A stretch of DNA of 64,000 nucleotides, from NCBI RefSeq assembly GCF_003781945.1, contig NZ_RJJW01000012.1, positions 1 to 64,000 of the forward strand, given 5' to 3'. Position 1 is the first letter of the stretch. Each line of letters starts with the position of its first letter. This DNA comes from Halorubrum sp. CSM-61 (lineage in GTDB: Archaea; Halobacteriota; Halobacteria; Halobacteriales; Haloferacaceae). The notes beneath the pieces were generated by a model. It made no database searches. It saw only the letters and a program-made list of their open reading frames with translations, and was not told the origin of the DNA. The position numbers and the translations under genes are program-made. Positions 19,112 through 26,441 of this stretch are shown one piece after another.

Positions 19112-19841
19112 AATTCAAACGGGGATCCGGACGAACGTCTCCACCTTCCTCAGGACCCCCCTGAATGTCGTCTTAGCACTCCTCCTTCCGGTTGTCGTTA
19201 TCGAAGGCTGGGGACAAGCGATGGCGGGGTTGCCAACTATGCCGACAGTTGAGGCGATTCCGATCGATCTGGGTCGCCTCCTCGGAGCGATATTCGGTGT
19301 CGCCATCATCGCCGGCCTGATGGGACTCGCCCAGATGATTAGTGCGCGTGCAGCCGATCGACGACTCGTTCAGACAGGCTATCCACCCCGAACACTGCTT
19401 GCGACTCGATTAGCGACGCTCGGAGGGGTCACGGTCGTCGTGGCTGCCGTGAACTACGGCGTGCTCTGGCTGACGATTTCACCGGAAGCCCCTGTCCTGA
19501 CGTTCGTATTCCTCGTCCTCGCCGGCCTCGTCTATGCGTTTCTTGGCGCGCTCGTCGGTGCACTCCTTCCGCGACTGTTCGAAGGCTCGCTCGTCGTGGT
19601 GTTCCTCGCGATGATGGACGCGTTCCTCAGTGGCGACAGCCCGCTGGCTGCTGACATTCCTGAGTTCGTGGAATACTTCCCGCTCTATCATCCGAAGGAA
19701 CTCCTTCAGGAGGCGATGTTCCAAGGTACATATACGACGGGCGACCTCGGCTTCGTTGCCGGATACCTGCTCGTCTTGCTCGTGCTCGTCACCGTAGTGT
19801 TCGGAGTGACGATGCGCACCAGTGGTGGGTGGTCCGCATGA
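19104..19841 (+). CDS. ABC-2-type transporter permease, first
   Basis: A 245-residue membrane protein with about six helices. The order is an N-terminal helix (VVLALLLPVVVIEGWG), a conserved loop with ADRRLVQTGYPPRTLLATRLA (typical of ABC-2 permeases near the second helix), then four helices ending VLLVLVTVVFGVTM. The start ATG lies inside the end of the ATPase gene. It is homologous in plan to the next gene, so the exporter is probably a heterodimer. Confidence 0.85.
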   Translation: MNRIQTGIRTNVSTFLRTPLNVVLALLLPVVVIEGWGQAMAGLPTMPTVEAIPIDLGRLLGAIFGVAIIAGLMGLAQMISARAADRRLVQTGYPPRTLLATRLATLGGVTVVVAAVNYGVLWLTISPEAPVLTFVFLVLAGLVYAFLGALVGALLPRLFEGSLVVVFLAMMDAFLSGDSPLAADIPEFVEYFPLYHPKELLQEAMFQGTYTTGDLGFVAGYLLVLLVLVTVVFGVTMRTSGGWSA

Positions 19842-20590
19842 ACCGTACGACAACGGCGTTCTCGATCGGCATCAAAGAACAGGCGCGTAACTACGTCCTC
19901 GTCGCTCTACTGGTCGTCCTACCGGTCTCGTTCATCACGTTGGCGTTCGCAGTCACCCAGGACGTCGAGATGCCGGTTCGGACGCTCGTCGACGGTGAGA
20001 CGGCGACGGTCATGCGGGGGATGCCTGAGGTCCACGGCGTGATCATGACGCCGATTACGAGTGCTCTCATCGCCGGACTCGCCGGGTTGTTCCTGATGCG
20101 AGAAGCCAAAGACACGGACGGTCGTCTGGCAGTCGCTGGCTATCGTGCATGGCAGGTAATCGCTGCCCGGTTTGGGGTTCTCGCAGCAATTACTCTCATC
20201 GTCACCGGCGTCTCAGTTGGTGTGATGCTCATCGATTTCCAGCCTGAGCAGCTCTGGTGGTTCATCACAGCGATGCTCGTCGTCTCGGTCACGTATGGTC
20301 TCATCGGGATGCTCGTGGGGGCCGTCCTCGACCGCCTAGCCGGGATGTGGCTAATGCTGATTCTCCCGATGCTTGATATCGGACTCTTCCAGGACCCGTT
20401 GTTCATCCAATCCGAACCTGATTGGTGGATGAAACTATTCCCCGGCTATTGGCCCGTCCGTGTGATGGTCGATACTGGACTCACAACGGACGTAGATACG
20501 GCTCTCTCGTTGGTGTGGGCTACTGGATATCTTCTCCTCGTAGCCGTGCTCGCAATTGGTATATACTACAGAGCCACGCAGGCGAGTTGA
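19838..20590 (+). CDS. ABC-2-type transporter permease, second
   Basis: A 250-residue permease with six predicted helices. The loop DTDGRLAVAGYRAWQVIAAR corresponds to the similar loop of its partner. The ATG overlaps the previous stop by four bases. The long outer loop after the first helix contains VDGETATVMRGMPEVHG. Last gene of the three-gene exporter operon. Confidence 0.85.
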   Translation: MNRTTTAFSIGIKEQARNYVLVALLVVLPVSFITLAFAVTQDVEMPVRTLVDGETATVMRGMPEVHGVIMTPITSALIAGLAGLFLMREAKDTDGRLAVAGYRAWQVIAARFGVLAAITLIVTGVSVGVMLIDFQPEQLWWFITAMLVVSVTYGLIGMLVGAVLDRLAGMWLMLILPMLDIGLFQDPLFIQSEPDWWMKLFPGYWPVRVMVDTGLTTDVDTALSLVWATGYLLLVAVLAIGIYYRATQAS

Positions 20591-21329
20591 TCACAAGAAA
20601 AATTAGTCATAAATGGAACAAAACAGGTCACGGGATCGTTCTGAAATCAAAGGTATCGGTGAGGACGGTATTCTCTAATCCCCGAATCACTTGACCCCGA
20701 TCAGTTCACCCTCTCACGGTGGCAATCAGTTGGAGAAGTCCTCATCAGTAGCATCTAATCGCTCACGGCGGCGTCTATACTCCTCCTCGTCAATTTCGCC
20801 CCTGGCATAGCGGTTCTGGAGCGTTTTTCTGGCTGAGTCGTCGGTAGCCGATCGAGGAGAATTTTGGTTTCCAAGCCAGTAGAGCCCCCCACCGAGAACG
20901 CCCAGCATTCCGAGTACACCACCAACAGCTGGTAGCCCTCCAACTCCTCCGTTGCGGCCACTCATCATTCCAGAACCACCTCGTCCCATCATTCCACCAC
21001 CAGTATTCCCGCTTCTATCGCTGCTTGAGCCGTAGGCGACTGTACCCTGGTCAACAATCGCCTCACTCGATGGGACCTCACCATCCGGGATTGGACCCTC
21101 CTCTGCCGGTCCGCTAGGACTGCCAACCACTATCCGTCCGACCATCCCAATCGACTTGTGCGGGATACAGTAGTAATCATACGTCCCTGGCGTTTCGAAC
21201 GTATATTCGAAGCTCCCGTCTGAGATCGTCCCACTATCGAATGTGGAAGCGCCCTCCGGAATACGATCAGAGTACGCCGTAGCGGAATGTGCCCCCGCTG
21301 CGAGTTCAACTGAAGCGGTAGCGCGGAGT

Positions 21330-21372
21330 CCCCTTCCTCAAGGAGCGACCGAAGGGAGCGAGTAGGGAGGGG
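21330..21372. repeat. Left-end subterminal hairpin of the IS1341-type element
   Basis: Imperfect palindrome bounded by CCCC and GGGG arms (CCCCTTCCTC on the left, GTAGGGAGGGG on the right). It is similar in sequence to the right-end hairpin. Such hairpins are the TnpA recognition structures in IS200/IS605 elements. Confidence 0.65.
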
Positions 21373-21436
21373 AGGAGCGCGTTCGTATCTGTCACAAACA
21401 CCAGCTTATAAATAGCCACTCATACACATTGAAACT

Positions 21437-22693
21437 GTGGCAGACGACTACGTGCGTCGGACGGCAATCACTCGTCTCTCGGTAGACGCTGAGCAACGCG
21501 AGTTGCTTGAGGAAACCATCTCCGAGTGGAAGCGTGGGTGCCAACTCGCCACGGACATGGCGTGGGGGAAGTGTAACGCCAAGAGCGACGTACAACCCCT
21601 CGCCTACGACGACGTGCGCGAGGAAACCGACCTCGGTAGTCAGCACGCGATTCTCGCCACCCACCAAGCCGCCCAAGCCATCACTGGCTGTCTCGAACGC
21701 CGCTCGAACGGCAAGCAGGTCAGCAAGCCCACGTTCACCGCACCCACGGTAACGTACGACACTCGAACGATGACGCTGTTCGATGACGATACAGTGTCAC
21801 TCTCCACGACGGAGAGTCGCGTCCGATGTGAACTTGCCCTCCCTGAAGCCGAGGATGGCTACCAACGGCAGTACCTCGACGCCGACCACTGGAGCGTCAC
21901 GGAAAGCACACTCACCGCTCGTGACGGCGACTACTTTTTGCACATCGGCTTCCGCCGACCCAAGACCGACACTGAGCGAGACACCGCCGAGGACGGAACG
22001 GTTCTCGGGGTCGACCTCGGTATTGAAAACCTCGCCGTCACCAGCACAGCACGATTCATCAATGGGCGCGAACTCTCACACAACCTCCGCGAGTTCGAGA
22101 AAGTCCGTGCGGGACTCCAACAGACAGGCACGCGAAGCGCCCACAGAACGCTCGAACAATCAAGTGGACGCGAACTACGATACGTTCGTGACGTGGTTCA
22201 CCAAGCGTCGAACGCGATTGTGGATGAAGCACTTCGATACGAGTGCGACGTGATCGCGTTCGAGGACTTGACCGACATCCGCGACCGAACGGATGCGTCG
22301 TGGGGGCACAAGTGGGCGTTCCGAACGCTGTACGAGCAAGTGGAGTACAAAGCCGAAGCAGTCGGCATCTCTGTGAAGCAAGTGGGGTCGGCGTACACGT
22401 CGCAACGGTGCGCCGAGTGTGGATTCACGGCAGACGAGAATCGCCAAACTCGCACGGACTTCCGGTGTGTGAAGTGCGAATCGGAAGCGAATGCGGATTA
22501 CAATGCGGCGAAGAACATCGGGATGCGGTATGTCCGTCGAGGCCAACAGTCGCCTCGGCGGACGGGCGACAGTCAACTCGCCCTAAAGTCTGGAACGGTG
22601 ACGCCAAGTGGCGGATTCACCGCCCACCCGGACGGGTTTGAGGCTGAGTTCACGGACAAGCCCCTCCCTCAACGAGCGAACCCGTCAGGGTGA
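21437..22693 (+). CDS. tnpB: TnpB RNA-guided nuclease
   Basis: A 418-residue TnpB starting at GTG. The RuvC residues are all present: D in GVDLGIENLAV (about residue 192), E in AFEDLTDIRDR (about residue 275), and D in NADYNAAKNIG (about residue 355). The zinc ribbon CAECGF and CVKCES is intact. N-terminal residues 1-110 match the helical domain of archaeal TnpB. Members of this family are RNA-guided DNA endonucleases that cut next to a short transposon-associated motif. The stop overlaps the right-end hairpin. All catalytic residues present suggests an active protein. Confidence 0.93.
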   Translation: MADDYVRRTAITRLSVDAEQRELLEETISEWKRGCQLATDMAWGKCNAKSDVQPLAYDDVREETDLGSQHAILATHQAAQAITGCLERRSNGKQVSKPTFTAPTVTYDTRTMTLFDDDTVSLSTTESRVRCELALPEAEDGYQRQYLDADHWSVTESTLTARDGDYFLHIGFRRPKTDTERDTAEDGTVLGVDLGIENLAVTSTARFINGRELSHNLREFEKVRAGLQQTGTRSAHRTLEQSSGRELRYVRDVVHQASNAIVDEALRYECDVIAFEDLTDIRDRTDASWGHKWAFRTLYEQVEYKAEAVGISVKQVGSAYTSQRCAECGFTADENRQTRTDFRCVKCESEANADYNAAKNIGMRYVRRGQQSPRRTGDSQLALKSGTVTPSGGFTAHPDGFEAEFTDKPLPQRANPSG

Positions 22694-22740
22694 GCGAAGT
22701 AGGGTGGGGTTGTTGACATTGAACGGTTGTCCCGGGATCA
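22600..22740 (+). ncRNA. Putative omega/reRNA at the tnpB 3' end
   Basis: By analogy with characterised TnpB loci, and with sense-overlapping transcripts of IS1341-type genes reported in Halobacterium, a guide RNA scaffold is expected to span the tnpB 3' end and right-end hairpin. The guide itself would begin at 22718 in the flanking halocyanin sequence. Limits are estimated; only the hairpin is seen directly. Confidence 0.45.
22661..22709. repeat. Right-end subterminal hairpin of the IS1341-type element
   Basis: Imperfect palindrome from CCCCTCCCTC to GTAGGGTGGGG, closely related to the left-end hairpin. It overlaps the tnpB stop codon and ends 8 bp before the element's right end. Confidence 0.65.
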
Positions 22741-23113
22741 ACACGTAGACCGATTGGGTCGAAATAATTGTTTCCCATCTCCACGATGGGCGTCTCCTGT
22801 GCGTTCGCTGACTGAGCAAAGCCGGTGCCGGCGACCGCGCTGGCACCGACAATGCCTAAGAATTGACGTCGGCTGTGATGTGTCATGTGGTCTGTATCAT
22901 TCGTCAGGGGGTAGCTACGCGCGATACTGGTACGAAGACTTCGGACGTGACTCACTCCGAACTTGTCGCTTGTTCCCATTACTACTCATAACCATATGCT
23001 GAATCGAGCACATCATTTCGATGTAACGGAACGATGCTACCGAACGGTTGGTTTCGATACCCTCGAGTCGATCCGCAGGTGTTCAAACGGGTGAAACGCG
23101 GTTTGGGTAGTGG

Positions 23114-23467
23114 TCACTCTGATTGTTCGAGCTTTTCTCGTCGGGCTTCGAACTCTTCGTCCGTGAGATCGCCACGAGCGTACGCCAGACGGAGCTCTTC
23201 CATCGCGGGATTATGAGACGTCTGTGTCTCGCTCATCTGCCGAAAGATAAGATATCCACCGCCCAGAAGCGCAAGGAGGAAGATGAGCGGGACGAGCATA
23301 CCGATGAAGGGCCACCAACCACCTGTGGTACCGTACTGGCCCATCATTCCTCCGTATCCCATCATCCCTCCGAACCCCATACCCATTGTGAGCAAGGGAA
23401 GGAGGATGAACGCTCCGAGGACGATGAGCAGTATCGTCGTCGTATCCAGTTGATCCGATGATGCCAT
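23114..23467 (-). CDS. SHOCT-domain membrane protein
   Basis: A 117-residue protein with two membrane helices (residues 10-32 and 50-72). They are joined by a Gly/Met-rich loop (GMGFGGMMGYGGMMG) and followed by a C-terminal SHOCT motif, LRLAYARGDLTDEEFEARREKL. SHOCT domains are short C-terminal oligomerisation helices. The Met-rich loop could bind Cu(I). It begins 6 bp after the DUF302 gene on the same strand and belongs to the run of small envelope proteins between 20.7 and 26.3 kb. Confidence 0.8.
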   Translation of the reverse strand: MASSDQLDTTTILLIVLGAFILLPLLTMGMGFGGMMGYGGMMGQYGTTGGWWPFIGMLVPLIFLLALLGGGYLIFRQMSETQTSHNPAMEELRLAYARGDLTDEEFEARREKLEQSE

Positions 23468-23473
23468 CAGAGA

Positions 23474-23890
23474 TCAGGCCTCCGATGCGGATCCGAACTC
23501 GTCAGTTACGGCTGCCAGTACGCGGTCGAATCGTTCGCTGACCTCGGTCGCGACGGAGTCAAGCGCGTCGTTATCAGCGATCCCGACTAACTGTTCCGGG
23601 TCGACCGCACTCACCACGATGACGCCGTCATCGTTCTCGTAGACGATGACGTTACAGGGCAAGAGCGCACCGAGTTCAGTTTCTACACTCAACCCTTCGT
23701 ATGCCAGCGGAGGATTGCACGCACCGAGGATGCGATACTGGCGGAACTCCTCACCGAGTTTCTCCTTGAGCGTCGCCTGAATGTCGATGTCACAGAGAAC
23801 ACCGAATCCCTCGTCTTTGAGCGCGGCATTCGTTGCGTCGACGACATCGTCGAACTCTCCATCAATCTTGGTTTGTATTGTGTAACTCAT
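23474..23890 (-). CDS. DUF302 domain protein
   Basis: A 138-residue soluble protein covering a complete DUF302 fold: KEKLGEEFRQYRILGACNPPLAYEGL followed by GALLPCNVIVYENDDGVIVVSAVDP. The two conserved cysteines (GACNPP and LLPCNVIV) are present. The family is common next to copper and sulfur genes and is suspected of binding a metal or small molecule, but its activity is unknown. Starting at MSYTIQ removes 17 residues of an upstream in-frame extension. Confidence 0.87.
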   Translation of the reverse strand: MSYTIQTKIDGEFDDVVDATNAALKDEGFGVLCDIDIQATLKEKLGEEFRQYRILGACNPPLAYEGLSVETELGALLPCNVIVYENDDGVIVVSAVDPEQLVGIADNDALDSVATEVSERFDRVLAAVTDEFGSASEA

Positions 23891-23995
23891 GTAATACTGT
23901 ATCCTGTTTACGCACTTAAGCGTTCGGTCCCGTCGCCCCAACTGGCAGACGAGAATTTTTTCTCGACGATGCTCCTTCTATTTCGGTCATGGGCA

Positions 23996-24343
23996 CTACT
24001 CGAGTTGCTTTCGTCGACGTTCGAACTCTTCATCGGAGAGTTCACCGCGAGCGTAACGCTCACGAAGAACCGAAAGCGGCCGACTATCACTCCTCTCAGA
24101 ATCTCTGTTGAGGAGTGAGTAGACGAGATAGAGCGGGACGACGATTAGGAGCCCCATCCAAAGGAAGCTCCAGAGGCCCATTCCACCGCTGAAGACCCCC
24201 CAACCGCCGCTACCCATCATACCGCCGCCGTAGCCTCCACCACCGTGAGCCGCTGCGGTGCCCGTTGCTACAATCAACAGCGGAACCGCTAGTATTGCGA
24301 TTCGACGAGTCGTCCGCCCGAGAGTGTTGGTGTAGTGTGTCAT
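23996..24343 (-). CDS. Exported SHOCT-domain membrane protein
   Basis: A 115-residue protein. An N-terminal signal-like helix ends in TAAAHGGGGYGGGMMGSGG, a Gly/Met/His-rich stretch. A second helix (LWMGLLIVVPLYLVYSLL) and a C-terminal SHOCT motif (LRERYARGELSDEEFERRRKQL) follow. It is the third SHOCT protein in the cluster and is very similar in plan to the one at 23114-23467. A role in binding copper near the membrane surface is inferred from the Met/His content. Confidence 0.78.
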   Translation of the reverse strand: MTHYTNTLGRTTRRIAILAVPLLIVATGTAAAHGGGGYGGGMMGSGGWGVFSGGMGLWSFLWMGLLIVVPLYLVYSLLNRDSERSDSRPLSVLRERYARGELSDEEFERRRKQLE

Positions 24344-24406
24344 TGTGATCGTTGAGTCAGTAAGTCGAATATCTATCGTGTCAGACGAGGATCCGAACAG
24401 GGATCG

Positions 24407-24724
24407 TTAGCAGCCGTACCCCTGTCCGTTCATCCCCGTCGCGGTGTGATTGTCGTCCGCCATATCTTGGGCCATCTCGTCGACGGTCACGCCCATGTGC
24501 GCTTCCATCTCGTCAACGGCATTCGGGCCCATGTAGTCGGTCATGTGACCTTCCATCCAGGCCGCCCAGTCTGCTGCACTACCATCGGCTGGCGTCCCTT
24601 CAGCTGCCGTCTCGTTCCCCTGGATCGGTTCGTCACCGTGTGCGCTAACTACCGGGGCGGCAAACGCGAGTCCGACAATCGCGAGCACCACGAGCAGCCA
24701 TCGTCCGAGGTTTCGGTTGGTCAT
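24407..24724 (-). CDS. Exported Met/His-rich small protein
   Basis: A 105-residue protein with a clear signal peptide (LGRWLLVVLAIVGLAFAAPVVSAHG). The mature part is acidic with many Met and His residues (WMEGHMTDYM, EAHMGVTVDEMAQDMADD, GMNGQGYGC). The pattern fits an envelope copper-binding protein, though no named family is recognised. I start at MTNRNLG; a longer frame to 24802 would add residues unlike a signal peptide. Confidence 0.72.
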   Translation of the reverse strand: MTNRNLGRWLLVVLAIVGLAFAAPVVSAHGDEPIQGNETAAEGTPADGSAADWAAWMEGHMTDYMGPNAVDEMEAHMGVTVDEMAQDMADDNHTATGMNGQGYGC

Positions 24725-24996
24725 TGTTTTTCGCCTCAAGTAGTCATACGGTGGGTTCGGAGTTATCTTCGTGGGAGTGAACTCAAACAGGAGAGCGTTC
24801 AAGAACGTCTATAACGCCATCTAAACGTTTTCTACTGACGGGATCGTTCATACCTGCCGAATTCGAAAGGATCAGAGGAATGGTGAGAGCAAAGGGGATC
24901 CGTCGAGACTGTTCACCTCATTGCGGCGATCCAGACAATAACCACGGTTCAGGCGGCGAGGGAGGCTCGGGTATTGCTGACCACGAACGAGATGGA

Positions 24997-25701
24997 TCAG
25001 TTCCCTCGGAACTGGTGATACTGCCTCGTGAGTGCCTGACGATGGTAGAGGATTCCAATTGTCATGAGGAACAGAACGGTCGCAATTTCGTAGCCATACG
25101 CACCAAGCAATAACATCGTTGAAGAACCACTCAGTCCGCCTGCAAGTAGTACGGCAAACAACGGGCTAACGCAGGCAGGGCACGCCACAATCCCGACTAT
25201 TCCTCCGACTGCCGACTGCGAGAAATCAAGCAATGCATCATAGACGAGATACGCCAGCGCGAACAGGCCAACCGCTTGGTAAGGAATGAGCGAGACCGTG
25301 ATCAGGTCACCTGTATAGACGAAGACCGGACTCCATCCCAAAGATCGACCCCACGTTATTCCGAAGCCGCTTGGTCCAGTGAGCTGCCCGAAATGAGAGG
25401 TGCTCGGTCCAAGTAATCCTGAAAAATAAAACATCACGATGAGATATAGAGCAACGACAAGTGCGGCACCAATACGATACACTCGACGTTTCGTTACAGG
25501 TCGAGTGTGCCAGATCACCCAGACTGAGGCGGTGAACCAAATAAATGGAAGGACGAAATGGGTCCACCGGCTCCCCATATCTCCTGTGAAATATGCGTAC
25601 ACCAACCCGGCGATCAACTGTGCGGCGAGGAGGAGATTGAGCCACGTGCTTGACTTGAGAACCCGGCTAATGCGATCAGTTTCGAGTGTTGCTTGTGACA
25701 T
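24997..25701 (-). CDS. Polytopic membrane protein with CPAC motif
   Basis: A 234-residue protein with about seven hydrophobic segments. In the fifth or sixth helix it carries GIVACPACVSPLFAVLLAGGLSG, a CPxC motif embedded in the membrane, followed by a Gly-rich turn. That recalls thiol-redox or metal-conducting helices (CcdA/DsbD-like or P1B-type), although the overall protein is not one of these. It may be the haloarchaeal family listed as DUF7546. It lies 33 bp after the membrane-anchored regulator, in the same transcript. Confidence 0.65.
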   Translation of the reverse strand: MSQATLETDRISRVLKSSTWLNLLLAAQLIAGLVYAYFTGDMGSRWTHFVLPFIWFTASVWVIWHTRPVTKRRVYRIGAALVVALYLIVMFYFSGLLGPSTSHFGQLTGPSGFGITWGRSLGWSPVFVYTGDLITVSLIPYQAVGLFALAYLVYDALLDFSQSAVGGIVGIVACPACVSPLFAVLLAGGLSGSSTMLLLGAYGYEIATVLFLMTIGILYHRQALTRQYHQFRGN

Positions 25702-25734
25702 GATGGGTAGTGTTAGTATGAATTTCTACGTCTG

Positions 25735-26316
25735 TTAGTTCTGCAGGTCATCACTCGGATACACGCGGTAGGTTCGACCCTGTCGTTCCCGATACAGCAG
25801 CCCGCGCTCCTCGAGTGAACTCACGGTCTGGCTCACTTTACTCTTTGAGAACTCAGATCGATCCCGAAGTTCGATCTGCGTGATTCCAGGCGAGTTCAGG
25901 ACGGGTTCAAGGACGCGTCGTTCATCATCCGGTAAGAGATCGAGAACGCGCGCTTGCGGATCCGATTCAGGATTGATAGGCGTCGCCGGCGAGGCGTCAT
26001 CGTCTATCGATGTAGGCGTTGCCTCCGATACCTGATCGGGGTCGATGTGATCCGCTGAGTCGGTTGTCGAATCGATGAGATTCCCTCGAACCACGTAATA
26101 GATGCCACCGATACTGCCTGCGACCAGAAGGGTTCCAACCACGTACCAGAGAGGATCTGGACCGTGAATCGCCCCCATAGACGAGTCCATCATCGGCCCC
26201 ATCGACTGCTCGATAGCGCGACGCTGTTGATAGGCCCGCCAACTGAGTAGTCCGCCAGCCAAGAGGACGAACCCAAGGAGCACACCAACGACGGTATCCG
26301 CTGGACGTTGGTTCAT
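25735..26316 (-). CDS. Membrane-anchored winged-helix regulator
   Basis: A 193-residue protein. Two N-terminal helices (residues 9-25 and 56-75) are separated by a Met-rich loop with SMGPMMDSSMGAIHG. A disordered acidic linker follows, then a C-terminal winged helix: LLPDDERRVLEPVLNSPGITQIELRDRSEFSKSKVSQTVSSLEERGLLYRERQGRTYRVY, MarR/TrmB-like. The DNA-binding part faces the cytoplasm and the Met-rich loop probably faces outside, an arrangement suited to direct sensing of envelope copper. It heads the run of small metal-related genes downstream. Confidence 0.82.
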   Translation of the reverse strand: MNQRPADTVVGVLLGFVLLAGGLLSWRAYQQRRAIEQSMGPMMDSSMGAIHGPDPLWYVVGTLLVAGSIGGIYYVVRGNLIDSTTDSADHIDPDQVSEATPTSIDDDASPATPINPESDPQARVLDLLPDDERRVLEPVLNSPGITQIELRDRSEFSKSKVSQTVSSLEERGLLYRERQGRTYRVYPSDDLQN

Positions 26317-26441
26317 ATGACATCCCCTTGTTTCGATATCTGACTGCTCATACAATCAATTTTGGCGCGACAGGTGTGACAATTGCGGATTGAAGGTGCG
26401 ATGATGAAGTGCTTCACAGCGGATGAACCACAGTACATCTA

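Larger units (their letters stand above)
21310..22717 (+). mobile_element. IS200/IS605-family (IS1341-type) element carrying only tnpB
   Basis: 1408 bp inserted into the halocyanin-SHOCT gene without target-site duplication, as expected for the single-strand peel-and-paste transposition of this family. The left flank ends TTCAA and the right end of the element is TTGAC. No tnpA (Y1 transposase) gene is present, so mobility would depend on a TnpA in trans. Related hairpins lie close to both ends. Confidence 0.88.
20726..22886 (-). pseudogene. Halocyanin-SHOCT fusion gene interrupted by an IS1341-type element
   Basis: The 5' part (22886-22718) encodes a Tat signal (HSRRQFLGIVGAS) and the first cupredoxin strands (VEMGNNYFDPIGLRVDPGTTVQ). 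The 3' part (21309-20726) continues with AHSATAY, the copper ligands in YYCIPHKSIGM, a Gly/Met-rich linker, one membrane helix and a SHOCT domain (NRYARGEIDEEEYRRRRERL). The two parts add up to 753 bases, exactly 251 codons. The joint codon becomes TTT in GTTVQFELAAGAHS, as expected for a halocyanin. So this was an exported, membrane-anchored copper protein, now inactivated. Confidence 0.88.
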
